Shown here: positions 28,419-37,863 of the stretch, one piece after another
Layout of the letters: each line of letters starts with the position of its first letter
How positions within the stretch are numbered: position 1 is the stretch's first letter
Assembly (NCBI RefSeq): GCF_003591175.1
Contig: NZ_QYYG01000001.1
Span: 930,001-994,000, forward strand
DNA length: 64,000 nt
Source of the DNA: Serratia inhibens
GTDB taxonomy: Bacteria; Pseudomonadota; Gammaproteobacteria; Enterobacterales; Enterobacteriaceae
Direction: 5' to 3'
The notes under the pieces: model-generated
Databases searched by the model: none
Told to the model about the DNA's origin: nothing
Seen by the model: the letters and a program-made list of their open reading frames with translations, nothing else
Made by a program: the position numbers and the translations under genes

Positions 28419-28949
28419 TCAACGCACGCGCTGCACTTCAAACCACACATTGCAAACCGACAGAATCAGCGTGTTGGCGTCTTTCACCAGCACGTTGTCG
28501 CCGGGGACGCCTTCGGTACCTTGATCGGTGATGCCTTTAATCTCGGTGTCGGCGTGCTGGATTGTCACCCGCTCAACCGAAGGCGTGCTGATGCCCAGCA
28601 TCGGGAAGTCAATGTAGGAACTGCTGCCGGAATTGTCCTCGACAAACTCCTGCGCCTCGACCGTGCTGAGGGTCGCACCCTGATTTTGCAGCGCGGTACC
28701 GTTCCAACTGAAGCCGTCGGCCTTATAGCTGATTTTGCCGCCGACCAGGCTGTTTGCCTGCTGTTCGTCCCAGCAACCCACGGTTTGCGTCGGCAAAATC
28801 TTGCTGACATGCCAGTTGCCCAACAGCGTTTTTGGGATCGGTTCAATCGCCGCCTGCTGGCCCTGCTCCGCCGCCTGTACCTGCGTCGTCGATACGCAGG
28901 CCAACACCACCAGCGGCAGCAGCGCCTTGCTCCAGATGTTAAATCGCAT
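28419..28949 (-). CDS. Exported protein of unknown function
   Basis: 176 residues with a Sec signal peptide (MRFNIWSKALLPLVVLACVS, cleavage probably after VQAA near residue 28). Two cysteines in the mature part (in VGCWDEQ and LSVCNVW) may form a disulfide. The body has a lipocalin-like start (LLGNWHVSKILPTQTVGCW) but I do not recognise the family with confidence. Likely periplasmic. Monocistronic on the minus strand, divergent from the NlpA-like gene. Confidence 0.7.
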   Translation of the reverse strand: MRFNIWSKALLPLVVLACVSTTQVQAAEQGQQAAIEPIPKTLLGNWHVSKILPTQTVGCWDEQQANSLVGGKISYKADGFSWNGTALQNQGATLSTVEAQEFVEDNSGSSSYIDFPMLGISTPSVERVTIQHADTEIKGITDQGTEGVPGDNVLVKDANTLILSVCNVWFEVQRVR

Positions 28950-29224
28950 TGTATTTTCCTTTCGTGAATTCTGCCCCTGCCGGGCCTGCGAACATCATAA
29001 TAACCCGGTGGATCCGCAGTCAAAACAAACCGGAGAACAAGGGCACAAACAGAGCAATCCTATAACCGTTATTTCACGCCCGGCGACGCCTGACGTTGCT
29101 CATAGCTAATCGCTATTAATCATAGTGAATCCGTCTTTTGTTTTATCAATACGTTTACTTAAAGTTATAGAAACTACTAATCCTGAAATAACCAGCATGC
29201 TATTTTGAAAAGGACTCTGGGAAA

Positions 29225-30040
29225 ATGACATTTAGGCTAAAAAAGCTCGCCGCAACCTTGGCGGTAGCCGGCACTCTGCTGCTGACCGCCTGCGGGCCGG
29301 CGGATCAAGACAGCCACCATATTAAGGTCGGCATCAGCTCCGGTATCGATCAATCGATGTGGGCTGTGGTGCAGAAGGTCGCCAAACAGAAGTACAACCT
29401 GGATGTGGAAGTGGTGACGTTCAATGATTACGTGCTGCCCAACGAGGCATTGAACAACGGTGACCTGGATATTAACGCCTTCCAGCACCGGCCTTACCTG
29501 GAAAAACAAATTCAGGAACGCGGTTATAAGCTGGTCGCGGTGGGCAACACCTTCGTTTACCCGATTGCCGGTTACTCGAAGAAAATCACCTCGCTCAGCC
29601 AACTGCCGGACGGTGCACAGATCGCCGTGCCGAACGATCCCACCAATCTCGGCCGCTCGCTGCTGCTGTTGCAAAAACAGGGGCTGATCGTGCTGAAAGA
29701 CGGCGTCGGCTTGCTGCCTACCGCGCTGGATATCGTCGGTAATCCGAAGAAATTGAAAATCGTCGAGATCGAAGCGCCACAGTTGCCGCGCGCGCTGGAC
29801 GATAAACAGGTAGCGCTGGCGATTATCAATACCAACTACGCCAGCCAGATCGGCCTGTCACCGGCCAGGAACGGTCTGTTTGTCGAAGATAAAAACTCGC
29901 CTTACGTCAATATATTCGCCACCCGCATCGATAACAAAGACAGCGAAAACGTGAAGGATTTGGTCAAGGCCTACCAGACCGATGAAGTGGCCGCCAGCGC
30001 GGCCGAAATCTACAAGGGCGACGCGGTGAAGGGCTGGTAA
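29225..30040 (+). CDS. nlpA: NlpA/MetQ-family substrate-binding lipoprotein
   Basis: 271 residues. The signal peptide ends with lipobox LLLTAC near residue 20, so it is lipid-anchored. The mature domain matches the NLPA family (IKVGISSGIDQ, NAFQHRPYLEKQIQERGYKLVAVGNTF, VPNDPTNLGRSLLLLQK), which bind methionine or other small ligands for MetNIQ-type importers. No permease or ATPase is adjacent, as for E. coli nlpA, so it probably serves an importer elsewhere. It resembles NlpA more than MetQ; the symbol is tentative. Confidence 0.85.
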   Translation: MTFRLKKLAATLAVAGTLLLTACGPADQDSHHIKVGISSGIDQSMWAVVQKVAKQKYNLDVEVVTFNDYVLPNEALNNGDLDINAFQHRPYLEKQIQERGYKLVAVGNTFVYPIAGYSKKITSLSQLPDGAQIAVPNDPTNLGRSLLLLQKQGLIVLKDGVGLLPTALDIVGNPKKLKIVEIEAPQLPRALDDKQVALAIINTNYASQIGLSPARNGLFVEDKNSPYVNIFATRIDNKDSENVKDLVKAYQTDEVAASAAEIYKGDAVKGW

Positions 30041-30090
30041 CGCCGACAAAATGGCGCTGCGTGCAGCGCCATATCCTCAACCAACCAACG

Positions 30091-31011
30091 TCACTGCTTC
30101 GCCACGAATTTTTGCATAGTGGCCGGCGTCACCAGTTCAAACGGGATCCAGTAATACGGCTCCAGTTTTTCGCCTTTGATCATCCGCTGCGCTACGTCGA
30201 CCGAGGCTTTGCCCTGGCCAACGGCGTCCTGGAATACCGTCACCTGCATCTTGCCGGAAGACAGCGCCTTCAGGCCGTCCGGCGTGGCGTCGATGCCACC
30301 GATCAGCACCTTGCTGTCACGCTTGCCGGCCTGCTGCAACGCCATGATCGCACCAATCGCCATCTCGTCGTTGTTGGCGGCGACAATATCGATAGGTTCG
30401 CCGTTGGTGACCCAGTTCATCATCAAATCCATGCCTTCGCTGCGCGAGTAGTTGGCACTTTGCTTTTGCACGACCTTCATGTTCGGGTACTTCGCTACTA
30501 CCTGCTCCACGTCTTTGGTGCGTTGCAGCGCACCGGCGTCGGTCAGGTTACCGATCATGATCGCGACGTTGCCCTTGTAGTTCGCCAGGCGCGCCAACTC
30601 TTCCATTTGCAGGGTGCCGGACTCTTTCTCGTCGGAACCGACAAACACCACGCCGGAAGGCAACTTGCTGTCGCCCGGCGTGCGGTTCACGTACACCAGC
30701 GGAATACCCGCCTTCGTCACCAGTTTGGTGATGGCCGGCGTACCCGCCGAATTAACCGGATCGACAATAATCGCGTCCACGCCGGCGCTGATAAAGCTCT
30801 GCACCTGATCGGTCTGGCGGCCAACGTCGCCGCGTGCGTCTTCGAACTGCACGGTGATACCGCGCACCTTGGCCTCTTTGTCTATCGAGTGGCGGATAAT
30901 GGTCAGGAAGTTCTGGTCAAAATAGGCCATCGACACGCCGATGGTTTCCGCCAGCGCCGAGGTGGAACAGCTGAGCGCCGCCACCAGCACGATTTTTTTT
31001 AAGTATTTCAT
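30091..31011 (-). CDS. Sugar/cyclitol ABC transporter periplasmic binding protein (copy 1)
   Basis: 306 residues with a Sec signal peptide (cleavage about SALA-E at residue 22). It is a Peripla_BP_4 / RbsB-type protein. The opening TIGVSMAYFDQNFLTIIRHS and the NNDEMAIGAIMAL segment are shared with inositol and rhizopine (MocB-like) binding proteins, so a cyclitol-like or pentose ligand is plausible but not shown. It is the last gene of a four-gene set and a paralogue of the first (33828-34757), roughly half identical by eye. Confidence 0.88.
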   Translation of the reverse strand: MKYLKKIVLVAALSCSTSALAETIGVSMAYFDQNFLTIIRHSIDKEAKVRGITVQFEDARGDVGRQTDQVQSFISAGVDAIIVDPVNSAGTPAITKLVTKAGIPLVYVNRTPGDSKLPSGVVFVGSDEKESGTLQMEELARLANYKGNVAIMIGNLTDAGALQRTKDVEQVVAKYPNMKVVQKQSANYSRSEGMDLMMNWVTNGEPIDIVAANNDEMAIGAIMALQQAGKRDSKVLIGGIDATPDGLKALSSGKMQVTVFQDAVGQGKASVDVAQRMIKGEKLEPYYWIPFELVTPATMQKFVAKQ

Positions 31012-31074
31012 GGTGATTCCCCAGAGGTAAAAAAATACCGCCGGACAGGCTGCTCCGGCGGCAATTCACGGCAA

Positions 31075-32103
31075 TCAGTGTTTTTTGCGGTTACGGTGCA
31101 TGTCGATCGACACGGCAGCGACGATAATCACGCCTTTGATAATGTCCTGAATGTAGGAGTCCACGCCGATAAAGGTGAAGCCGCTTTTAATCAGCCCGAG
31201 GATCACCGCACCGATCAGCGTGCCGGTAATGCGCCCGACGCCACCCATCAGGCTGCTGCCGCCAATCACCGCCGCGGCGATGGCGTCCAGTTCGTAAGAC
31301 ATCCCCATGCTCGACTGGCCGCTGCTGACGCGTGCCGCCAGCACCACGCCCGCCAACCCCGCCAGACCGCCGGCGATGGTATACACCGTTACCAGGTATT
31401 TATTGACGTTGATGCCGGATACCCGGGCCGAGGTCATGTTGCCGCCGATGGCATAAATGTATTTGCCATACCGGGTGTGTTTCAGCGCGATATGGAAAAT
31501 CACCGCAATGACCAGGAAGATGATCACCGGCATCGCGCCCTGGCCGATCGAGGTAAAGCCGTCGGACAGGAAGCTGACCGGGTTACCCTGGGTGTAATAC
31601 TGCGCCAGGCCGCGCGCCGACACCATCATGCCCAGAGTGGCGATAAAAGGCGGAATGCCGGTGCGGGTAATCAGGAAACCGTTGATGAAACCGCAAACGA
31701 TGCCCACCCCAATCCCCGCGCCGATCGGGATCGCCGCAGGCAAATCGAGCAGTGCCGGGTACATCGGTGAAATGCTGTCGGAGGTTTGCGCCAAACTGGC
31801 CGCCACCACCGCCGTCAGCGCAATCAGCGAGCCGGATGAAAGATCGATGCCGGTGGTGATAATGACCTGGGTAACGCCGACGGCGATGATGCCGATAATC
31901 GCCACCTGCAGTACGATCAGCAACAGTCGGTTGGGGTTCATCAGGAATGACTGATCGCGAATATACCAGCCGAGAATTTCGAATATCAGCGCGATACCGA
32001 TCATCACGATAAAGATGCCGGTGTCTTTCGGCATTTTGCCGCTCAGGCCAGAGAACAGTGGCGCTTTACCCGCAAGCGGCTTCTCGATTTTTACATTACT
32101 CAT
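31075..32103 (-). CDS. Sugar ABC transporter permease (RbsC family)
   Basis: 342 residues with about ten hydrophobic segments. The EAA-like loop is in ALGMMVSARGLAQ and the downstream GGSSLMGGVGRITGTLIGAVILGLI is the family signature. The cytoplasmic N-terminus (~25 residues) is followed by FIVMIGIALIFEILGWYI. It lies 17 bases from the ATPase gene and is followed by the second binding protein, forming one transport operon. Confidence 0.93.
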   Translation of the reverse strand: MSNVKIEKPLAGKAPLFSGLSGKMPKDTGIFIVMIGIALIFEILGWYIRDQSFLMNPNRLLLIVLQVAIIGIIAVGVTQVIITTGIDLSSGSLIALTAVVAASLAQTSDSISPMYPALLDLPAAIPIGAGIGVGIVCGFINGFLITRTGIPPFIATLGMMVSARGLAQYYTQGNPVSFLSDGFTSIGQGAMPVIIFLVIAVIFHIALKHTRYGKYIYAIGGNMTSARVSGINVNKYLVTVYTIAGGLAGLAGVVLAARVSSGQSSMGMSYELDAIAAAVIGGSSLMGGVGRITGTLIGAVILGLIKSGFTFIGVDSYIQDIIKGVIIVAAVSIDMHRNRKKH

Positions 32104-32120
32104 GGTGGTTCACCTTTGCG

Positions 32121-33605
32121 TTATTCAGAGGCCAGCGCCAGGATTTTTTCCTGATCCGCTTCTTCTTTATCCAAAATGCCGGTAATACGGCCGCCGTGCA
32201 TGACCATCACCCGGTCGCTCATGCCGAGGATCTCCGGCAATTCCGAGGACACCAAAATAATGGCGACGCCGCGGTTCGCCAGCTCGCTGATCAGGCGATA
32301 AATTTCCGCTTTAGCCCCCACGTCGATACCGCGCGTGGGCTCGTCGAGAATCAATATTTTCGGCTGTGCCAGCAACCAGCGAGCGATAAGCACCTTCTGC
32401 TGATTGCCGCCGCTCAGGTTATTGATGATTTGATCCATGGTCGGGGTTTTGATGTTGAGCTTTTTGATCTGCTCCATGCAGTCTTTGGCCATTTGCACAT
32501 GGCTGACAAACCCGTTCTTGCCGATATACTCCGACAGGTTGACGATACTCATGTTCTCGACCACCGACAGCACCAGAAACAACCCGGACTTTTTGCGGTC
32601 TTCGGTAAGAAAAGCCAGCCCCAGCTCGATGGCCTTCGACGGGGAATCGACCTTTGCCGCCTTGCCCTCGATAAAGATGCTGCCACCGTCCGCCGGGTGC
32701 ATGCCGAACAAACTTTCCATCACCTCGCTGCGGCCTGCGCCCACCAGCCCGGCGACGCCGAGGATCTCGCCGCGTTTAACGCTGAACGAAACATCGTGGA
32801 ACCAGTCCGAACGCCGCAGCCCTTCGACCCGCAGCACTTCCTCGCCGATATTGTTGTTGAACTTGGGGAACATTTGGGTCAGTTCACGCCCCACCATCAT
32901 GGTGATCAGCGACTGCTTGGTCAGGTTTTCGGTTTTATCGCAGGCGATAAAGGTGCCGTCGCGGAAAATGCTCACCTCATCGGTGATGGCAAAAATCTCG
33001 TCCATCTTGTGGCTGATGTAGATAATGCCTTTACCCTGTTCGCGCAGCTCGCGAATGATGGCGAACAGGTGCCCGACCTCGCTTTCGGTCAGCGCCGAGG
33101 TCGGCTCGTCCATAATCAGGACATCTGCGTTATAGGAAACCGCCTTGGCGATCTCCACCATTTGCTGGCTGGCGATGCTAAGTTCGCCGACCAGGGTCTC
33201 CGGTTTTAACTTGATGTTCAGCCGCGCCAGCAGATCGCGGGTTTTTCTGTTCAGTTCGTCATGATTGACGAAGCCGAGCCGCACCGGTTCACGCCCCAGC
33301 CAGATGTTTTCCGCCACCGTCATGTAAGGCACCAGGTTAAGCTCCTGGTGAATCATGGAAATGCCCGAATGCAGCGCCTGCAGCGTGTCGCTGAAGATCA
33401 CCGGCTCGCCTTTTATTTTAATGGTGCCTTCGTCGGGGTGATAAATGCCGATTAAACATTTCATCAGCGTGGATTTTCCCGCGCCGTTCTCCCCCATTAA
33501 CGCGTGTACGCTGCCTGGTTTGATTTTAATTGAGACCTTGTCCAGCGCCTTCACGCCGGGAAACTGCTTACTGATACCTTCAGCCTCAAGAACATAAGGA
33601 TACAT
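32121..33605 (-). CDS. Sugar ABC transporter ATPase (RbsA/MglA type, two ABC domains)
   Basis: 494 residues, two fused ATPase domains. Domain 1 has Walker A GENGAGKSTL near residue 39, signature LSIASQQMVEIAKAV and Walker B VLIMDEPTSAL. Domain 2 has a degenerate Walker A (GLVGAGRSEV) and the signature LSGGNQQKVLIARWL with Walker B ILILDEPTRGIDVG. This asymmetric pattern is standard for the RbsA class. A 127-base ERIC element and a 222-base gap separate it from the upstream binding-protein gene. Confidence 0.94.
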   Translation of the reverse strand: MYPYVLEAEGISKQFPGVKALDKVSIKIKPGSVHALMGENGAGKSTLMKCLIGIYHPDEGTIKIKGEPVIFSDTLQALHSGISMIHQELNLVPYMTVAENIWLGREPVRLGFVNHDELNRKTRDLLARLNIKLKPETLVGELSIASQQMVEIAKAVSYNADVLIMDEPTSALTESEVGHLFAIIRELREQGKGIIYISHKMDEIFAITDEVSIFRDGTFIACDKTENLTKQSLITMMVGRELTQMFPKFNNNIGEEVLRVEGLRRSDWFHDVSFSVKRGEILGVAGLVGAGRSEVMESLFGMHPADGGSIFIEGKAAKVDSPSKAIELGLAFLTEDRKKSGLFLVLSVVENMSIVNLSEYIGKNGFVSHVQMAKDCMEQIKKLNIKTPTMDQIINNLSGGNQQKVLIARWLLAQPKILILDEPTRGIDVGAKAEIYRLISELANRGVAIILVSSELPEILGMSDRVMVMHGGRITGILDKEEADQEKILALASE

Positions 33606-33682
33606 GCTGATAACCTCCGCCGTTCGTCAATGCATCCCTGCCGTATTTACCGCCGTGTGCCGGGTAAATACGGCAAGGGATA

Positions 33683-33809
33683 TATACCCGTCGCCTTTCA
33701 AACTGCAGCGTTGTTACCTGCTCTTGCTTACCCCAGTTACTTACTAAAGTAAGCGCCTGGGGATTAGCAAGCTGGGCGCCTCGCTGCAGCATGAAATTCA
33801 TAGGGTATA
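33683..33809. repeat. ERIC element (127-base intergenic palindrome)
   Basis: Starts TATACCCGTCGCC, ends ATAGGGTATA and contains the central palindrome around CCCCAGTTACTTACT and AAGTAAGCGCCTGGGGATT, the hallmark core of enterobacterial repetitive intergenic consensus elements. It is exactly 127 bases, the classic ERIC length. It lies within the transcript between binding protein 2 and the ATPase and may fold in mRNA and tune relative expression. Confidence 0.85.
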
Positions 33810-33827
33810 GCCGCGCTGCTTTAACGC

Positions 33828-34757
33828 TTATTTTCTGTTCTTGTCGGCAAATTCCTGATAATTGGCCTTGGTGATCAACTGATACGGGATCAGGACGTTG
33901 CTCTCCACCTTCTCGCCCTTAACCAGTTGAATGGCGGTTTGCACTGCGCCCTCACCTTGCCCTTTGGCGTCCTGGAATACGCTCAGCGCCAGATCGCCCT
34001 TCTTGATGAACTCCAGCGCGTCCGGAGTACCGTCAACGCCGGCCACCAGCACACCACTTTTCTTCGCCTGCTTCAGCGCCAGGATCGCGCCGATGGCCAT
34101 TTCGTCGTTGTTGGAGGCGATGGCATCAATCTGCTGACCGGTCAGCACCCAGTCGGTAGTAATGTCGACGGCTTCTTTACGGCCCCACTTGGCGGTTTGT
34201 TTGTCGAGGATTTTGATGCCGGGGTACTTGGCCGCCACCTCTTCCACGCCGCGGGTACGATCGCGGGTCGCTTCATTGGACAGCTCGCCCATCAGGATCA
34301 TCACGTTGCCCTTGCCGTTCATCTGCTTGGCCAGCTCTTCCATTTGCAGCTTACCGGCCAGTTTGGAGTCTGAGCCCACGTAAGCCATGCCCGCCGGCAG
34401 CGTGACTTCCGGACGACGGTTAACGAACACCAGCGGGATCTTGGCGCTTTCCGCCAGTTTGATCATCGGCTTCACGCCCTGGGTATCGACCGGGTTAAGG
34501 ATGATGGCGTCGACGCCCTGACTGACAAAGTTTTCGACCTGTTGAATTTGCTGGGCAATATCCCCTTTGGCATCTTCAAACTGACCGCTGACGTTGCCGT
34601 CCGCCTTCATTTTGTTCTGCATTGACTGGCGCAGGATGGTGAGGAAGTTGTCATCGAAATAAGCCATTGAAACGCCGATCTTGATGTCTTTCGCCAACAC
34701 GCTGGCCGGCAACATGCACATCAGTACCGAGGTGACGATCAGTTTCTTCAGCTTCAT
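33828..34757 (-). CDS. Sugar/cyclitol ABC transporter periplasmic binding protein (copy 2)
   Basis: 309 residues with a signal peptide (MKLKKLIVTSVLMCMLPASV, cleavage near LA-K at residue 23). Same family as the 30091-31011 protein: IKIGVSMAYFDDNFLTILRQ, VDAIILNPVDTQGV and NNDEMAIGAILALKQA. It is the first gene of the transport operon, so it would be made in highest amount. Two related binding proteins feeding one permease-ATPase pair suggests two ligands or two affinities; this is inference. Confidence 0.9.
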   Translation of the reverse strand: MKLKKLIVTSVLMCMLPASVLAKDIKIGVSMAYFDDNFLTILRQSMQNKMKADGNVSGQFEDAKGDIAQQIQQVENFVSQGVDAIILNPVDTQGVKPMIKLAESAKIPLVFVNRRPEVTLPAGMAYVGSDSKLAGKLQMEELAKQMNGKGNVMILMGELSNEATRDRTRGVEEVAAKYPGIKILDKQTAKWGRKEAVDITTDWVLTGQQIDAIASNNDEMAIGAILALKQAKKSGVLVAGVDGTPDALEFIKKGDLALSVFQDAKGQGEGAVQTAIQLVKGEKVESNVLIPYQLITKANYQEFADKNRK

Positions 34758-35291
34758 GTTCTGTACCTTTTAATCGTTAGAATGAAGAGGCCTGTTGATT
34801 TGACAGCTAATGAAAAATATTTTTTACATTCAAACAACAATCCGGTCGGTGTTATCCCCTTGATACGGCAGATTTACCGTTTTTTCTGCGTATTCGGGCG
34901 GTGTGTGAAATTTTGATCGATATCTCAAAATAGAATAAAAACAATGTATTGAAATAAGCCCTCTAACAAAGCAGTAACGTCATTACGTCATTATCAAATG
35001 TTTATTTCATAATTGAGATTATTGAAACTTTTTAACTCAAACAAGCGAAACATGCGTTTTGGAATGACCAAGTAACAAAAACATGACACGGATCTAACAA
35101 ATGACGCAAAAGCCATCAGCCGGCCGCATCCTTTACTGCGCTCAGCCGCAGTTAGCGCCCGCAGCAATGAAAAATGGCGCGACGGTTTCTCAGTAAATAT
35201 GCGAGCGGGCACGCAGTTTGCGGTTTCCCCATTTCATGCTCATGCTTACTCAGCGATACTGGGTATATCCCTATTTTCAGGAGGATCTGAC
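34758..35291. promoter_or_regulatory. Divergent control region between ABC operon and aldolase
   Basis: 534 bases, AT-rich at 34800-35060, between divergently transcribed transport and aldolase genes. It should hold promoters for both and any binding site for the neighbouring response regulator. No clear operator palindrome was found. GGAGG at about 35280 is the aldolase Shine-Dalgarno. Confidence 0.45.
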
Positions 35292-36134
35292 ATGCAGCTC
35301 AGCAGTAAGGTACGGATGAACCGGCTGTTTAATAACGGCAAATGCCTCGATGTGGCGATCGACCACGGCATCGCCAATGAACCGGATTTTTTGATCGGCC
35401 TGGAGGATATCGAACGGGTCATGAGCAGCCTGATCGTCGCCCGGCCGGATGCCATTCAGGTTAACTACGGCCAGGCGGATTTGCTGCAACATGCGCCGCA
35501 GCGCGACAAACCGGCGCTGGTGATGCGTACCGACGTCGGCAATGCCTATAACGCCGCCCGCCACCGCGAAATGTGGGCAGTGCTGCATAACCCGGACGCC
35601 CCGATCCTCGCCGCGCTGCAAATGGATGCCGCAGCGGTGGTGGTTAACCTGTATCTGATCCCCGATGAACCGGGCATTTTCCGCCAGTGCGTGGAAAACA
35701 TCGGCCGGCTGCGCCATGCCTGCGATCGCTACGCCATGCCGCTGATGATCGAACCGCTGGTGATGGCCCCACCCGGCCAGGGCGCCGCTTACGGCTCGCT
35801 GGGCGATGTGGAGAAAATGGTGCCGCTGGTGCGGCTGGCGCGTGAACTGGGCGCCGACATCATCAAGGCCGATCCGACCGAACGGGTGGAGGATTTTCAC
35901 CGCATCGTGGAAGCGGCACGCTGCCCGACGCTGGTGCGCGGCGGCGGCAAAGGCGAACTGGGCGCGGTGTTGGAGAAATCTGCCGCTCTGATGGCGCAAG
36001 GCGCATCCGGCATGGTGTATGGCCGCAACGTTTACCAGCACAGCAACCCGTCAAAAGTGGTCAGTGCGCTAATGGCGATCATCCATCAGGGCGCCAGCGG
36101 CCAGCAGGCGCTGGAAATCTACCACCAACCCTGA
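35292..36134 (+). CDS. Class I (DhnA/LsrF-type) aldolase
   Basis: 280 residues from the ATG at 35292, eight bases after GGAGG. It resembles the DeoC/FbaB-like DhnA family of Schiff-base aldolases. CLDVAIDHGI near residue 20 is the phosphate/metal-side motif. The Schiff-base lysine is expected in GADIIKADPTE and the phosphate-binding end is LVRGGGKGE then GASGMVYGRNVYQH. It could act on fructose bisphosphate or, like LsrF, on another phosphorylated sugar product. The divergent sugar importer suggests it degrades the imported compound after phosphorylation, although no kinase gene is visible nearby. Confidence 0.82.
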   Translation: MQLSSKVRMNRLFNNGKCLDVAIDHGIANEPDFLIGLEDIERVMSSLIVARPDAIQVNYGQADLLQHAPQRDKPALVMRTDVGNAYNAARHREMWAVLHNPDAPILAALQMDAAAVVVNLYLIPDEPGIFRQCVENIGRLRHACDRYAMPLMIEPLVMAPPGQGAAYGSLGDVEKMVPLVRLARELGADIIKADPTERVEDFHRIVEAARCPTLVRGGGKGELGAVLEKSAALMAQGASGMVYGRNVYQHSNPSKVVSALMAIIHQGASGQQALEIYHQP

Positions 36135-36257
36135 ATACGGCTTTTGTAACTAAAATAATCCCTCGCCCGGCGGCAGCATGTTATAACCTGCTGCCGGTCA
36201 CTACCCTGCAACCTATTCCCCGCAAGAATCGTTGATATCGCCATTCGGAGAACCGCC

Positions 36258-37859
36258 ATGCCAAAACAACGGATCCCGCTGAAGCTCAGCACCACACTCA
36301 CGCTGATGGTGTCCGCCATTATCGCTTCGGTGCTGCTGGTGGTGTTCGCGCTGTTTTTTGTGCAGATGAACCAAGAGGGGCAGGCTCAGTTGCAGCAAAA
36401 AGCGATGGCGATTGCCAATACGCTGGCGCTCTCTTCCACCGTGATCGAGGGTCTTGAACGTCAGGATCGCAGCGGCGAAATCCAGCGCTTTGCAGAGCAG
36501 GTGCGTAAACAGAACGAGCTGCTGTTCGTGGTGGTGGTCGATATGAAAGGCATTCGCTACTCGCACCCCAAACCCTGGCGCATCGGCCAACATTTTATCG
36601 GCGAGGATCTGGAGCCTGCTCTGCACGGCAAAACCAACAGCGCCATCACTCGCGGTTCGCTGGGGCCGTCACTGCGGGTTTTTGTCCCGGTCTATGACGC
36701 GCAACGCCAGCAGATCGGCGTGGTGTCGCTCGGCATCGCACTGGATACCGTCCGCCGGGTGCTGGGCGAAAGCCGCTGGATTATTTACTGGACCATCGCC
36801 TTCGCCGCGCTGGTCGGCACGCTCGGCACTTTCTTCCTGGTGAAGGCGTTGAAGCGCATCATGCTCGGCTTTGAACCCTACGAAATTTCCAACCTGTTCG
36901 AACAACGCAACGCCATGCTGCAGTCGATTAAAGAAGGCGTGATCGCGGTCGATAACCAGTCGCGCATTACCATTGTCAACGACGAAGCCAAACGGCTGCT
37001 GCGTCAATGCGGGCCGCTTGAGAATTTGCTGCTGGAATCCGCCAGCAAGCATTGGCCGGCCCAGCTGCATCTGGCGGAGGTGTTGGCCAGCGGCAAACCG
37101 CTGCGCGACCGGCAGATCAGTTTTAACGGCAGCGAGCTGTTAACCAATACCGTGCCGGTGATCGTCAAAGGCCAGGTTATCGGCGCCATCGCCACCTTCC
37201 GCGATAAAACCGAGGTCAGCCAACTGGTGCAGCGCCTGAGCGGCATGGCACACTACGCCGATGCGCTGCGCGTGCAGTCGCATGAGTTTATGAACAAGCT
37301 GCACGTGATCCTCGGCATGTTGCACATGAAGGCTTACCAGCAGTTGGAAAACTACATCATCAATACTGCCAGCAACTACCAGGAAGAAATCGGCGCGCTG
37401 CTGCGCAAGATCCAGTCGCCGGAAGTCGCGGGTTTCTTTATCGGCAAGATCAGCCGCGCTCATGAGGCCGGCATTGAGTTGACCATTGATGAGGCCAGCC
37501 TGCTGCCGGAAAGCGAGGATGCGGAAACGACCCATGTGCTGATCAGCGTGCTGGGCAATCTGATTGAAAATGCCATCGACGCCATCGACGGCGTTGAAGG
37601 GCATGAGATCAACCTGAGCTTCCATCACAATGAGAATCACTTACACTGTATTGTCAGTGATGACGGCCCCGGTATAGATCCGGCTATCGGCGCACGCATT
37701 TTTGAACAGGGTTTTTCCACCAAAGGGCCGGGGCGCGGTATCGGGCTGGCATTAATCCGCAGCAGCCTGGAGAAACTGGGCGGCAGCATTGATTTCGACT
37801 CTGAACCGGGTGAGCTAACCCAATTTTTTGTGCATATCCCCTATCGGGCCAAGGACTGA
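36258..37859 (+). CDS. DcuS/CitA-type sensor histidine kinase
   Basis: 533 residues. A membrane helix at ~11-35 and another at ~175-197 bracket a periplasmic PASp/Cache domain with the family motif IRYSHPKPWRIGQHFIGEDL, which in DcuS and CitA lines the carboxylate pocket. A cytoplasmic PAS domain follows (AMLQSIKEGVIAVDNQSRIT), then the phosphoacceptor helix QSHEFMNKLHVILG and an HATPase_c domain with NLIENAIDAID and GRGIGLALI. The likely signal is citrate or a C4-dicarboxylate, by family. It is followed after four bases by its response regulator. Confidence 0.92.
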   Translation: MPKQRIPLKLSTTLTLMVSAIIASVLLVVFALFFVQMNQEGQAQLQQKAMAIANTLALSSTVIEGLERQDRSGEIQRFAEQVRKQNELLFVVVVDMKGIRYSHPKPWRIGQHFIGEDLEPALHGKTNSAITRGSLGPSLRVFVPVYDAQRQQIGVVSLGIALDTVRRVLGESRWIIYWTIAFAALVGTLGTFFLVKALKRIMLGFEPYEISNLFEQRNAMLQSIKEGVIAVDNQSRITIVNDEAKRLLRQCGPLENLLLESASKHWPAQLHLAEVLASGKPLRDRQISFNGSELLTNTVPVIVKGQVIGAIATFRDKTEVSQLVQRLSGMAHYADALRVQSHEFMNKLHVILGMLHMKAYQQLENYIINTASNYQEEIGALLRKIQSPEVAGFFIGKISRAHEAGIELTIDEASLLPESEDAETTHVLISVLGNLIENAIDAIDGVEGHEINLSFHHNENHLHCIVSDDGPGIDPAIGARIFEQGFSTKGPGRGIGLALIRSSLEKLGGSIDFDSEPGELTQFFVHIPYRAKD

Positions 37860-37863
37860 ACCC

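Noticed and set aside
32058-33209. 383-codon plus-strand frame opposite the ABC ATPase
   Set aside because: Shadow of the RbsA-type ATPase; the true gene has both Walker motifs.
34994-35212. 72-codon minus-strand frame in the aldolase/ABC intergenic region
   Set aside because: Low-complexity, no Shine-Dalgarno, lies across the control region.
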